Assembly: GCF_000217915.1 (NCBI RefSeq)
Contig: NZ_AFOZ01000025.1
Span: forward strand, 1-64,000
Source of the DNA: Shewanella sp. HN-41
GTDB lineage: Bacteria; Pseudomonadota; Gammaproteobacteria; Enterobacterales; Shewanellaceae
Reading direction: 5' to 3'
Length of the DNA stretch: 64,000 nt
Positions 48,036 through 55,697 of the stretch are shown here, piece by piece. The notes under the pieces were generated by a model. It did not search any database. It was not told where the DNA came from and saw nothing but the letters and a program-made list of their open reading frames with translations. Position numbers and translations under genes: made by a program. Each line of letters opens with the position of its first letter. The stretch's first letter is position 1.

Positions 48036-48518
48036 TCAGTGCAGAAAGCGCTCAGATAACTTGTCACCAAACAGCATGATGACGAGTCCGGCCAGCATGA
48101 CAAACGTTCCACCCAGCTTCAGTAATGATACTGGCCGCTTGATGGCACCCAATAGACCAAAATGGTCGATCATTTGTGACGAGAGTAACTGCCCGACAAT
48201 CGCCAGTCCGAGGAGGGCTGAAAAGCCGATCTTCGGTGCGAGCACGACATAGCTGAACAGCGCACAGGCACCGATCAGACCGCCCGCCAGACTCCAAAGC
48301 GGTTGCGATGGAATAGCCGCAAGCGAGGTGAATAATCCCCCGCGCAGCAGCGAGTAAATCCCCAGGCTGAATGCCCCGGCCGCGAAGGAAAACAGCGCGG
48401 CGGTGACCGAGTCTCCGCCCAATCCTCGTGCCAGCTGGCTGTTCAGCGTCGTCTGCAGGGTGATCCCGAGACCTGCGGCAAAGGCGATCAGGTAATATAT
48501 CGTGCTCATGGATTTCAT
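48036..48518 (-). CDS. YdcZ/DUF606 family membrane transporter
   Basis: Inner-membrane protein of 160 aa with about five hydrophobic helices, from the DMT superfamily YdcZ group. Typical features are GLGITLQTTLNSQLARGLGG near the N-terminus and the closing GGTFVMLAGLVIMLFGDKL. Its ATG overlaps the stop codon of the upstream amidohydrolase gene by four bases (48515-48518), showing translational coupling. It probably exports or imports a small molecule linked to that enzyme. GC content is visibly higher than in most neighbours. Confidence 0.88.
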   Translation of the reverse strand: MKSMSTIYYLIAFAAGLGITLQTTLNSQLARGLGGDSVTAALFSFAAGAFSLGIYSLLRGGLFTSLAAIPSQPLWSLAGGLIGACALFSYVVLAPKIGFSALLGLAIVGQLLSSQMIDHFGLLGAIKRPVSLLKLGGTFVMLAGLVIMLFGDKLSERFLH

Positions 48519-49921
48519 TCCTGTGAGTGTGCCTGCGCCAGCGGCAGGAAGGCGTCAGCAAACATGTCAGGCCCATATCCGGCGGCGGCAAACAGATGCT
48601 TTCGCGATTCATCGATGGCGGCGCGAAGACGCGTGCTGTCCACGCCCAGCACCTTGCCGCCCTGCTTGACGATGCGCCCGCCAATCATGACGGTATCGAT
48701 GTTGCTGCGCTCTGTCGCATGCACCACAGTGCCAAAGGCATTGCCGGACGGGTAGAGGTTGATGTCGCCGGCGTTAATCAGGATCAGGTCGGCCTGTTTG
48801 CCAGGTGTCAGGCTGCCAATCTTGTCCTGCAACCCTGCGCAGGCAGCACCATCGACGGTTGCCGCTTTGAGCAGCTGCGCCGCCGGAAGCGTTGTCAGGG
48901 AATCTGCACAATCGCAGCTGTGCTGCTGATGCATGCCCATCACCCGCTGCAGGTAAAAGGCCACGCGCATTTCCATAAACATGTCAGTGCTGTAAGAGGT
49001 TTCATTGTCGACGCTGAGGCCGGGGTTGATGCCATGGCGGTGCGCAGCCTGCATGGCAAACATGCCGTCTTCGATGCCGTAGTGCGCATCTGAGCGCGGG
49101 CAGACGTTTACCCGCACGCCCGCTTCCCGCAGGATCTTCCATCCTGCATCAGGCAGCGCCGTGCAGTGATTGAAAATATTGTCCGGGCCGAGAAGGCCGT
49201 GCCGATGCAGCGACTCCAGTTCAGATGCCATCAGAGAGCCAAAGAATTCGGTGACGATCGGCAGGCCCAACCTGCGGGCCTCGGCCCACAGCTCAGGCTC
49301 CAGTTGGGCCATGACCGCAAGAGACACAAGGCTGTCAGGATTGTTGTTGAAATACTTTTCCTGCAGGCGCTGCCAGTTACCCGGCCAGTGGGCCTTGTCC
49401 CATTCGCCGGATACCGGTGCGCCGGAGGCATGAATGGCGCGAATACCCGCATCCAGCAGCGCCTCGACGGCGGCGTCCGAGTGCGCTGCGGTGCGGCTAT
49501 TATGGGAATTATCGATAACTGTGGTGATGCCCGCATCTATCGCTCCTAGTGCAGTCAACAGGTTACCGATATAGATATCGGCAGGACGATAGTATTTGGC
49601 GAACGAGAAGTGGGTGGCGTTGCTGTAGTCGTCTAAGCAGGTCGCATTGGGGTTGATGCGGCGCAGTTGCCCTTCCCATGCGTGGCGATGAGAATCCACC
49701 ATCCCGGGCATGGCAATCATGTTGGAGGCATCAATAACATGGGCCCCCTGTGCATCCAGGTTCTGACCCACGGCGGTAATAGTTGAGCCACGGATAAGAA
49801 TATCTCCGCGTTCGATGTTACCGACGTTCTCATCCATGCTAAGAATCGTTGCGCCACGAATTAGGATGGCAGAGAGATTTTCATTCTGATTCTTTACAAT
49901 ATTTCTTACGTAATCGGTCAT
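48515..49921 (-). CDS. Amidohydrolase of the cytosine deaminase / TRZ-ATZ group
   Basis: Metal-dependent hydrolase of 468 aa, cytoplasmic. Metal-site segments are GMVDSHRHAWEG (HxH variant HRH), FNHCTALPDAGW and the Asp in NPGLSVDNETSYS. The small C-terminal beta domain is recognisable in GSLTPGKQADLILINAGD. Related enzymes deaminate or dechlorinate N-heterocycles; the substrate here is unknown. It heads the operon with YdcZ and SMP-30 proteins. Its promoter region is a near copy of the one between mdaB copy 2 and the LysR gene, suggesting shared control. The gene is GC-rich compared with the backbone. Confidence 0.88.
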   Translation of the reverse strand: MTDYVRNIVKNQNENLSAILIRGATILSMDENVGNIERGDILIRGSTITAVGQNLDAQGAHVIDASNMIAMPGMVDSHRHAWEGQLRRINPNATCLDDYSNATHFSFAKYYRPADIYIGNLLTALGAIDAGITTVIDNSHNSRTAAHSDAAVEALLDAGIRAIHASGAPVSGEWDKAHWPGNWQRLQEKYFNNNPDSLVSLAVMAQLEPELWAEARRLGLPIVTEFFGSLMASELESLHRHGLLGPDNIFNHCTALPDAGWKILREAGVRVNVCPRSDAHYGIEDGMFAMQAAHRHGINPGLSVDNETSYSTDMFMEMRVAFYLQRVMGMHQQHSCDCADSLTTLPAAQLLKAATVDGAACAGLQDKIGSLTPGKQADLILINAGDINLYPSGNAFGTVVHATERSNIDTVMIGGRIVKQGGKVLGVDSTRLRAAIDESRKHLFAAAGYGPDMFADAFLPLAQAHSQE

Positions 49922-49930
49922 ATCAATACC

Positions 49931-50030
49931 TCGTACTTAATCAATAGCAATAAAGGTACGCCACTGCATTAATGTGAAAAAGACACTGAAAGTGTTTTTA
50001 CTATTCATAATTTTCGAATAATGAAATGAG
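49931..50030. promoter_or_regulatory. Duplicated LysR-type control region, copy 1
   Basis: This 100-bp block upstream of the amidohydrolase gene matches 50761-50860 without gaps at about 73 of 100 positions. It includes the dyad ATTC-N9-GAAT at 50003-50019, which fits the T-N11-A rule of LysR binding sites. Strongest conservation is around AGTGTTTT and the dyad. Confidence 0.75.
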
Positions 50031-50148
50031 CTCGCACTTGTTGCTCACCCGCTGGGTGGATACCCTGCGAGGCGTAAGAATCGCTGATGAATAGGGTTTT
50101 TCAAAGGCTATGCAGACAGCCCTAAAGAGGGGTTTCTTTTATAACGAC

Positions 50149-50730
50149 TTAAGAAAAGATAGCTTTAAGATGATCGCTGAAACGCTTGATTTCATTTTCA
50201 ACATCCGGCGCTTTGACCACATCATTTGTGATAAAGGTGCTCAGTGCTTCCATCCCCAAAAACTGATTGGCTTTATGAAAATGTAGGTATACCCCGTCTA
50301 CGCCCTGACCTTCAAAGAATTGTTCCGGATCATTAAATGCTTCTAAGGGTGCATTCCATGTCAGAGAGAGCATGTATTTTTTATCCTGAAGAAGGCCGCC
50401 TGAACCATATTTTTTGGACGCATCCGCGCGTGTACGACCATCACTTTCGTACAGTGCACCATGACCTGCGGTGAACACCTCATCGATCCATTTTTTTACT
50501 GTCCATGGTTCACCCATCCACCATCCTGGCATCTGATAAATCAATACATCGTTGTTAAGGATTTTTGCTATCTCGCTATTAGGATCAAAATCACTGTCAG
50601 CGTTTGTAACCGATACTGTATGCCCAAGCTTGCTTAAAACCTCTCGTGCTGTGTTGACATAGAGCGTGTTTAACTCTCCTTTGGCAAATTCAAAACGTTT
50701 GGCACCATTGATAATAAGAATGTTACTCAT
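50149..50730 (-). CDS. mdaB: NAD(P)H quinone oxidoreductase, MdaB family (copy 2)
   Basis: Paralogue of the gene at 46.3 kb, 193 aa, with MSNILIINGAKRF, IYQMPGWWMGEPWTVKKWID and SLTWNAPLEAFNDPEQFF. It is divergent from a LysR gene 158 bp away, and that intergenic region contains an ATTC-N9-GAAT dyad, so regulation by that LysR protein is likely. Having two family members within 4 kb, facing opposite ways, suggests separate acquisition or duplication within the island. Confidence 0.93.
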   Translation of the reverse strand: MSNILIINGAKRFEFAKGELNTLYVNTAREVLSKLGHTVSVTNADSDFDPNSEIAKILNNDVLIYQMPGWWMGEPWTVKKWIDEVFTAGHGALYESDGRTRADASKKYGSGGLLQDKKYMLSLTWNAPLEAFNDPEQFFEGQGVDGVYLHFHKANQFLGMEALSTFITNDVVKAPDVENEIKRFSDHLKAIFS

Positions 50731-50760
50731 AAATTTACTGCCTCTAACGGGATCATTGTT

Positions 50761-50860
50761 TATTGCTTAATCGACAGCAAAAACAGTACACCACGCTATT
50801 AACACGAAAAAGATGCTTAAAGTGTTTTCATAATTCATAATCTACGAATAATGATGTTAA
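50761..50860. promoter_or_regulatory. Duplicated LysR-type control region, copy 2
   Basis: This is the divergent promoter region of mdaB copy 2 and its LysR gene. The dyad ATTC-N9-GAAT is at 50833-50849, some 40 bp before the LysR start. The block is the counterpart of 49931-50030. Confidence 0.75.
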
Positions 50861-50888
50861 GCAGATTTATCGGCTAGGAAGAAGGACA

Positions 50889-51770
50889 ATGGATCGTATT
50901 CAGGCTATGCAAATCTTTATGCGGGTTGCTGAAGCGGAAAGTTTCGTGCGCGCGGCGCAAACGCTTTCACTGCCCTCATCAACAGTCACTAGCACCATTA
51001 AAAATCTGGAGAAATACTTACAGGTGCGCCTGCTGAACCGGACCACTCGGCGGGTGAGCCTCACCCCTGAAGGTTTACAGTATCTTGCACAGTGTCAGGA
51101 AATACTCTCATTAATCGAGCATGCAGAATCCAGCTTGACAGATGCTGTTAGACGACCACAAGGTCGTTTGCGGGTTGATATGCCCAGTGGGATTGCCCAT
51201 TTCATTGTCATGCCCAAATTAAAAGAATTTCATGAGCGATACCCGGATATCTACCTGATGATAGGTGTGAACGATCGGCAGATCGATCTCGTTCAAGAGG
51301 GTGTAGACTGCGTGATCAGATTGGGAGAACTTAATAATTCCACTCTGGTTGCCCGACCATTGGGCAGGTTTCGCTGGGTAACCTGTGCATCACCTGAATA
51401 TCTTAGGCAAAACGGTGTTCCGCAATCGCCTGAAGAACTGTCCGAGCATAAGGCAATCCACTATTTTTCAAACCAAACTAGGCATGCGAACGAAATGCGT
51501 TTTGTTAGAGGCACAGAGCCCCTCACCGTACCAGTCAGCGGTGCAGTAGCGGTGAATGAAACGGGGCTGTATATCAAAATGTGTCTAGAGGGCTATGGAC
51601 TGGGTCAACTTGCTGAAAGGGTTGTGTCAGAGCACTTGCAGGAAGGAAGGCTAATCGAAGTCCTTAAAGACTGGCAACCCCCTTCAGTACCTATAAATTT
51701 GCTTTATCCGCATCAGCGATTCCTTTCTCCCGCCGTGCGCGCATTTGCAGACTGGATAGCCGAGATCTGA
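50889..51770 (+). CDS. LysR-family regulator, divergent from mdaB copy 2
   Basis: LysR-type regulator of 293 aa. The N-terminal helix-turn-helix is VRAAQTLSLPSSTVTSTIKNLEKYLQVRLLNRTTRRVSLT, and the effector domain contains GRLRVDMPSGIAHFIVMPKL. A GAAGAAGGA ribosome site precedes the ATG. It is divergent from mdaB copy 2 and next to one of the two duplicated control regions, so it is the best candidate regulator for both mdaB copy 2 and the amidohydrolase operon. It converges with the ygiD remnant. Confidence 0.9.
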   Translation: MDRIQAMQIFMRVAEAESFVRAAQTLSLPSSTVTSTIKNLEKYLQVRLLNRTTRRVSLTPEGLQYLAQCQEILSLIEHAESSLTDAVRRPQGRLRVDMPSGIAHFIVMPKLKEFHERYPDIYLMIGVNDRQIDLVQEGVDCVIRLGELNNSTLVARPLGRFRWVTCASPEYLRQNGVPQSPEELSEHKAIHYFSNQTRHANEMRFVRGTEPLTVPVSGAVAVNETGLYIKMCLEGYGLGQLAERVVSEHLQEGRLIEVLKDWQPPSVPINLLYPHQRFLSPAVRAFADWIAEI

Positions 51771-51835
51771 TATTGCAACAATAATTTCAAATCCTTCAGT
51801 TTATTTACCACTCACGTTATTAATCCCGACATATT

Positions 51836-52661
51836 CTATGCGCTGTGAAAAATGAATGAGCGCATAGAGAGTGAACCCAGATCTATACCTTCAGTCGTAT
51901 AGAAAAGTTCATCTTTACTATTTGATGTACCAGCAATAGTGATGGCGGGAATGTAATGCTCTAGTGTCGGGTTTGATATGTTCATGAGCCGATCCATTGA
52001 GTGGGTATCAATAAGTGGACTAAAGTTTCTTACGTCCAGTTTTTGTTTTACGAAATCATCAAACTCAATTGCCCAATCATGTACTTTGCCATCAAACCTT
52101 AAGGCTCGTAAGTTATGAACAATATTGCCAGAACCTAGAATGAGCACTCCTCTGTCACGTAATTGAGATAGCTCTTTGCCGATGTCAAAGTGCCATTGCA
52201 AATCTTTGGTTAAATCTATCGATAGCTGAAAAACGGGCACGTCCGCATCTGGAAAAAAGTGAATCCAAAACAGACCAAGCTCCATGATCAAGGCCCCAAC
52301 TCTCATCGGTGTTAACATTGAAAGTTGCTAACATTGCTGCAACTTCTTTTGCTAAGCCAGGATGCCCATTAGCTGGATATTGTTTGTTATTAAGTTGTTC
52401 TGGAAATCCATAAAAGTCATGAATTGTCCTAGGTACCGCGGACACATCAACAAGCGTTGTCCCATTTGTCATCCAGTGGGCTGAAATGACTAATATTGCC
52501 TGAGGTTTAGGTAGCGAACGTCCTAAGTCTTTCCAACTCTGGCTGTATTGATTATGTTCAATTGCGTTCATTGGACTACCATGCCCCAAAAATAAGGTAG
52601 GCATTCTTTCAGATAATTTAAAGCGAGATTTTAGCGCTTGAAGAGAAGATGTAAGGCTCAT
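51836..52661 (-). pseudogene. ygiD: YgiD/4,5-DOPA extradiol dioxygenase-like gene, frameshifted
   Basis: Member of the LigB-type extradiol dioxygenase superfamily. The N-terminal frame has MPTLFLGHGSPMNAIE, VISAHWMTNGT and WGLDHGAWSVL with the metal-binding histidines. The C-terminal part continues in another frame with FPDADVPVFQLSIDLTK, LGSGNIVHNLR and GSLSMRSF. Removing one base from the A6 run (plus strand, 52252-52257) restores SLFPDADVP and a single 274-aa protein, the usual family length. The ATG at 52661 has AGTAGG upstream. It is the third gene of the leftward unit after the F420-reductase-like and DoxX genes. It is either a fresh pseudogene or an assembly error. Confidence 0.85.
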
Positions 52662-52723
52662 TAGGTACCTACTTTGATTAATCAAATATAAAGAGGTGCT
52701 ACCTTACGCAGCACCTACCTTAG

Positions 52724-53146
52724 TCATGCATACTTTCCTAGCAATTTGCTTATCATGGGGTGCTTTAGAGCATACGCACCGCTGCCCAATAGTATGAGTG
52801 ATGCTTGTGCTGTTGCCCAAAATAGCGGGTATTCCCATCCCCCACCTTGATTAGTAAACATCCAACCGTTGCTGCTATGTACCCACACCGCGCCCAGCAA
52901 TACAGGTAACAGAACAAGTGAAACAGCTCTAGTTGCAACACCTAAAATAAGAGCCAATCCTCCCCCTAACTCAGCAAAAATCGTCAAATAGGCGAAAATT
53001 GCCGGAAAGCCAAGACTTTCAAAGTAAGCAACGGTCCCGGGTATAGTGAACACGAAAACCTTTGTTAAGCCATGAGCCAAGAATAAGACACCAGTGGCGA
53101 TTCGAAGCAACAATGCTGCATAGGGTGCTGTCTTTAATTCAATCAT
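52724..53146 (-). CDS. DoxX family membrane protein
   Basis: Inner-membrane protein of 140 aa with four hydrophobic helices, from the DoxX/YphA family. I start it at 53146 because GGAGG lies eight bases upstream; a longer frame begins at 53161. Characteristic segments are LLLRIATGVLFLAHGLTKV and ELGGGLALILGVATRAVSLVLLPVLLGAVWVHS. DoxX proteins are linked to redox and thiol stress. It is 26 bp downstream of the F420-reductase-like gene and 62 bp upstream of the dioxygenase gene, so it is probably in one operon. Confidence 0.88.
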   Translation of the reverse strand: MIELKTAPYAALLLRIATGVLFLAHGLTKVFVFTIPGTVAYFESLGFPAIFAYLTIFAELGGGLALILGVATRAVSLVLLPVLLGAVWVHSSNGWMFTNQGGGWEYPLFWATAQASLILLGSGAYALKHPMISKLLGKYA

Positions 53147-53172
53147 GGTTATATCCTCCATTAGGGCTATGA

Positions 53173-53808
53173 TTATCTTGCTAACCAGGCAGGTGCAATC
53201 TGAGTGCCTTGTCCAGCCATGTAACCGAAATGAATATTTAAATATGCAAGAGGCTCTAAGTAACGCGCATTGATAAGCCCCCCAGCGTCGACTGCATCAA
53301 AGCCTGCTTCTTTTGCTACTTTCATGACTATCCCCTTTGCATCTTCATCATCAGCCGCTACAAAAGCTGGCACCGCTCGACCGTTGAAATCTAAACCTTG
53401 GTCATAAATTTGAGCAAAAACAGTATTAAACGCCTTCACTACCTTTGCTTTTGGCATTAGTTTTTGAATTTCTTCTGCGGCTGAAGAATCAAAACCTACT
53501 GTGATCCCAGAAAAATCCGCTTTAACAGGGTTGGTAACGTCAATAACGACTTTACCGCCGAAATCAGCTGCTGAAGCCAACTCGTTTACGGCAGCGTATG
53601 GAATGGCTAACATGACAATCTCGGCATTCTTCACTGCTGTTGCAATATCACTCGCTTGAACGCGAATACCCTCTTTAATTAATGTTTCTGCAAGACCACG
53701 TGCACCTTCGATATCACGTGATGCAACGACGACACCATGTGAAGTTGCACCAAATGTTTTTGCTAAACCAGAACCAATATTTCCTGAACCAATAATTGCG
53801 ATATTCAT
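53173..53808 (-). CDS. NADPH-dependent F420 reductase-like oxidoreductase (NpdG family)
   Basis: NADP-binding Rossmann protein of 211 aa. It starts with MNIAIIGSGNIGSGLAKTFG and continues with MLAIPYAAVNEL, VVIDVTNPVKADF, KAFNTVFAQI and INARYLEPLAYL, typical of the NADP oxidoreductase coenzyme F420-dependent family. In gammaproteobacteria lacking F420 the true electron acceptor is unknown. It is first in an operon with DoxX and YgiD genes and is divergent from a LysR gene. A second, dead copy of the same family lies at 45.4-46.0 kb. Confidence 0.88.
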   Translation of the reverse strand: MNIAIIGSGNIGSGLAKTFGATSHGVVVASRDIEGARGLAETLIKEGIRVQASDIATAVKNAEIVMLAIPYAAVNELASAADFGGKVVIDVTNPVKADFSGITVGFDSSAAEEIQKLMPKAKVVKAFNTVFAQIYDQGLDFNGRAVPAFVAADDEDAKGIVMKVAKEAGFDAVDAGGLINARYLEPLAYLNIHFGYMAGQGTQIAPAWLAR

Positions 53809-53941
53809 GACTTTTCTCCGACTATTTAAAAATTAATTTAATTGGCATTTGCCATGTAAAAAGTATCTACCTCTATCTTTGACAACACAATGTTGATTAT
53901 GTAGATTGAATACCAACAAAATGTTCTTAATCGAGATATCT

Positions 53942-54835
53942 ATGGATCTTATTGATGGGCTTAAAGCATTCGTGGCAACGGCACAAACAGGTTCTTTTAC
54001 AGACGCTGCCGAACAGCTAGGTATCTCAAATCGGTTAACGTCTAAATATGTTGCTCAACTTGAAGAAAAGTTAGGTGTACTGCTACTACAAAGGACGACA
54101 CGAAAAGTGGGGGTTACACCCAGTGGACAAGAGTTACTAGCAAAGGCCCCCGCAATACTCGATGAACTGGATGAGCTTCTTGGCTCTATATCAGATGATT
54201 CTCAAGGCTTAACAGGCGTTTTGAGAATCGCTGCACCTGTGACATTTGGGGAAATGTTTATCAGTGATATTTTAAGTCGCTTTTCTACACTGCATCCTAA
54301 GCTTGCAATTGATCTGCGTTTGAGTGATGAACATGTCGATCTCGCTAAGGAAGGCTTTGATTTAGCATTTAGAGTTGGAGAGCCTGACATAGTAACGTTG
54401 AAGGCACGTAAACTTGGAGAAATAACCAGCTTATTGGTTGCTAGTGCCGATTACCTTTCAAAGAACAAAGCGCCAGAAACTCCAGCAGACTTGAAAATGC
54501 ATACTTGCATTGTCGATACGAATAGACGAGATGCAAGACGTTGGTCTTTTTACAAAGATGCTGAAGAATACACATTTGCACCAAGCAGAAACTTGTTGGT
54601 AAACAGCGCAAGAATAGCAAAAGAGTGGGCACTTAATGGACGAGGCATTGCCTTATGCCCAAGTTTTGTTTTGCAGGCAGAAATTGAATCCAAAATGTTA
54701 ACGCCACTGCTTAGCGATTATGCAATGAAAACATCTCCCCTTTACGCTGTCTATTTATCGCATAACCTTGTACCTAAAAAAGTAAGAGCACTCATCGATT
54801 TTGCTATTGACGACTTTCGCAATAAGTCGTGCTGA
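53942..54835 (+). CDS. LysR-family regulator, divergent from the F420-reductase/DoxX/YgiD operon
   Basis: LysR-type regulator, 297 aa from the ATG at 53942 (MDLIDGLKAFVATAQTGSF). The HTH is DAAEQLGISNRLTSKYVAQLEEKLGVLLLQRTTRK. Alternative in-frame starts at 53906 (TTG) and 53921 (ATG) give extensions not typical of the family. It is separated from the divergent operon by 133 bp, which argues for control of that operon, probably in response to quinones or electrophiles. It is the last intact gene before the tRNA-Asp pair. Confidence 0.88.
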   Translation: MDLIDGLKAFVATAQTGSFTDAAEQLGISNRLTSKYVAQLEEKLGVLLLQRTTRKVGVTPSGQELLAKAPAILDELDELLGSISDDSQGLTGVLRIAAPVTFGEMFISDILSRFSTLHPKLAIDLRLSDEHVDLAKEGFDLAFRVGEPDIVTLKARKLGEITSLLVASADYLSKNKAPETPADLKMHTCIVDTNRRDARRWSFYKDAEEYTFAPSRNLLVNSARIAKEWALNGRGIALCPSFVLQAEIESKMLTPLLSDYAMKTSPLYAVYLSHNLVPKKVRALIDFAIDDFRNKSC

Positions 54836-55169
54836 CTGTATATAAATAGGGGCGAATTTATTTAACAATTTGATTTAGAATATAAATTTAAATCGACTTT
54901 GTGGGTACTTTATATCATGACAAGAATTTGGTCGTCTAGGCTCGTAATATTAAACCGTTTTGTTGGGTCGTCACTCAGAATGAGGCATGTCAGAGCAAAT
55001 ACAACATTGTTCATCAGTAATGTTTTCGAAACACAGCGGAGAACAATCGAGTAAAGATTAAATATTGTCTTGAACTCACGACAAGCCTAATTAAGAATTG
55101 ATGTATTAAGAAAGCATAGGAAGTAAAAGACTGAACACAGCAATTATGTGACAAAACGTTAAATTGACC

Positions 55170-55241
55170 CTAGGTTAAAATTAAGCAGAGGTCATCAAAT
55201 GGTCACATTTTGGTCACGGTCACGAAGAAAGAAATGAGATA
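55170..55241 (+). pseudogene. C-terminal remnant of a tyrosine integrase (tentative)
   Basis: The plus-strand frame GHQMVTFWSRSRRKK followed by TGA resembles integrase C-termini ending in TFWSRSR-K. Only about 20 codons are recognisable. The location, about 60 bp from the 3' end of a tRNA gene, fits an integrase gene remnant. Its 16-bp core (55211-55226) repeats at 43938-43953. Confidence 0.45.
55211..55226 (+). repeat. 16-bp direct repeat, right copy
   Basis: TGGTCACGGTCACGAA, identical to 43938-43953, about 11.3 kb away in the same orientation. It lies inside the integrase-tail-like frame. Confidence 0.6.
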
Positions 55242-55246
55242 GGAAC

Positions 55247-55290
55247 TGGTGAAAAATCAAAAAGTCCATGCTATTTAATAGCATGGGCTT
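55247..55290 (-). terminator. Rho-independent terminator of the tRNA-Asp pair
   Basis: Stem CCATGCTA (55266-55273) with TAGCATGG (55279-55286). On the minus strand it is followed by CTTTTTGATTTTT. It begins about 14 bp past the 3' end of the left tRNA gene. Confidence 0.85.
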
Positions 55291-55299
55291 CATGAATGT

Positions 55300-55376
55300 T
55301 GGCGGAGCGGACGGGACTCGAACCCGCGACCCCCGGCGTGACAGGCCGGTATTCTAACCAACTGAACTACCGCTCC
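55300..55376 (-). tRNA. tRNA-Asp (GTC), copy 1
   Basis: A 77-nt gene including the encoded CCA. The acceptor stem GGAGCGG pairs with CCGCTCC. The D arm has AGTTCAGTTGGTTAGA. The anticodon loop reads CTGTCAC with anticodon GTC. The T arm is GCGGGTTCGAGTCCCGT. Its 3' end faces the island, the usual attachment position. The sequence is identical to copy 2, which lies 56 bp away. Confidence 0.97.
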
Positions 55377-55432
55377 AAACTTTTATTATACCGCTACTAG
55401 AGCACTATAATTTTAACTTTCAATAACTTGAC

Positions 55433-55509
55433 TGGCGGAGCGGACGGGACTCGAACCCGCGACCCCCGGCGTGACAGGCCGGTATTCTAACCAACTGAAC
55501 TACCGCTCC
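55433..55509 (-). tRNA. tRNA-Asp (GTC), copy 2
   Basis: Base-for-base identical to copy 1 across all 77 nt, including the encoded CCA, and transcribed first in the pair. Only 56 bp separates it from copy 1, so both are probably processed from one transcript. Confidence 0.97.
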
Positions 55510-55697
55510 ACTCAAGTTGCGGAGAATAATACGGTCGAGCCTTGTTAGCGTCAACCGTTTTTTTCACTCCCCTATATCGTTTAGTTAAAATTTCGCCAAC
55601 CTAATCTAAAAACACTGACTGATGAATAAAATATCTTCATATTCATTCAAATAACTTGCTATTAAGCCCCTTAAACTCTCAAAGGTCATGCTCTGTT

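Larger units (their letters stand above)
54836..55299. other. Non-coding stretch at the right edge of the island
   Basis: About 460 bp with no supported gene. It contains an integrase-tail-like frame near 55,170-55,241 and a terminator for the tRNA genes near its right end. Confidence 0.6.

Noticed and set aside
55300-55509. Tandem tRNA-Asp pair as a mobile-element duplication
   Set aside because: Identical tandem tRNA copies are common, with one shared terminator here; no insertion-sequence ends flank either copy.
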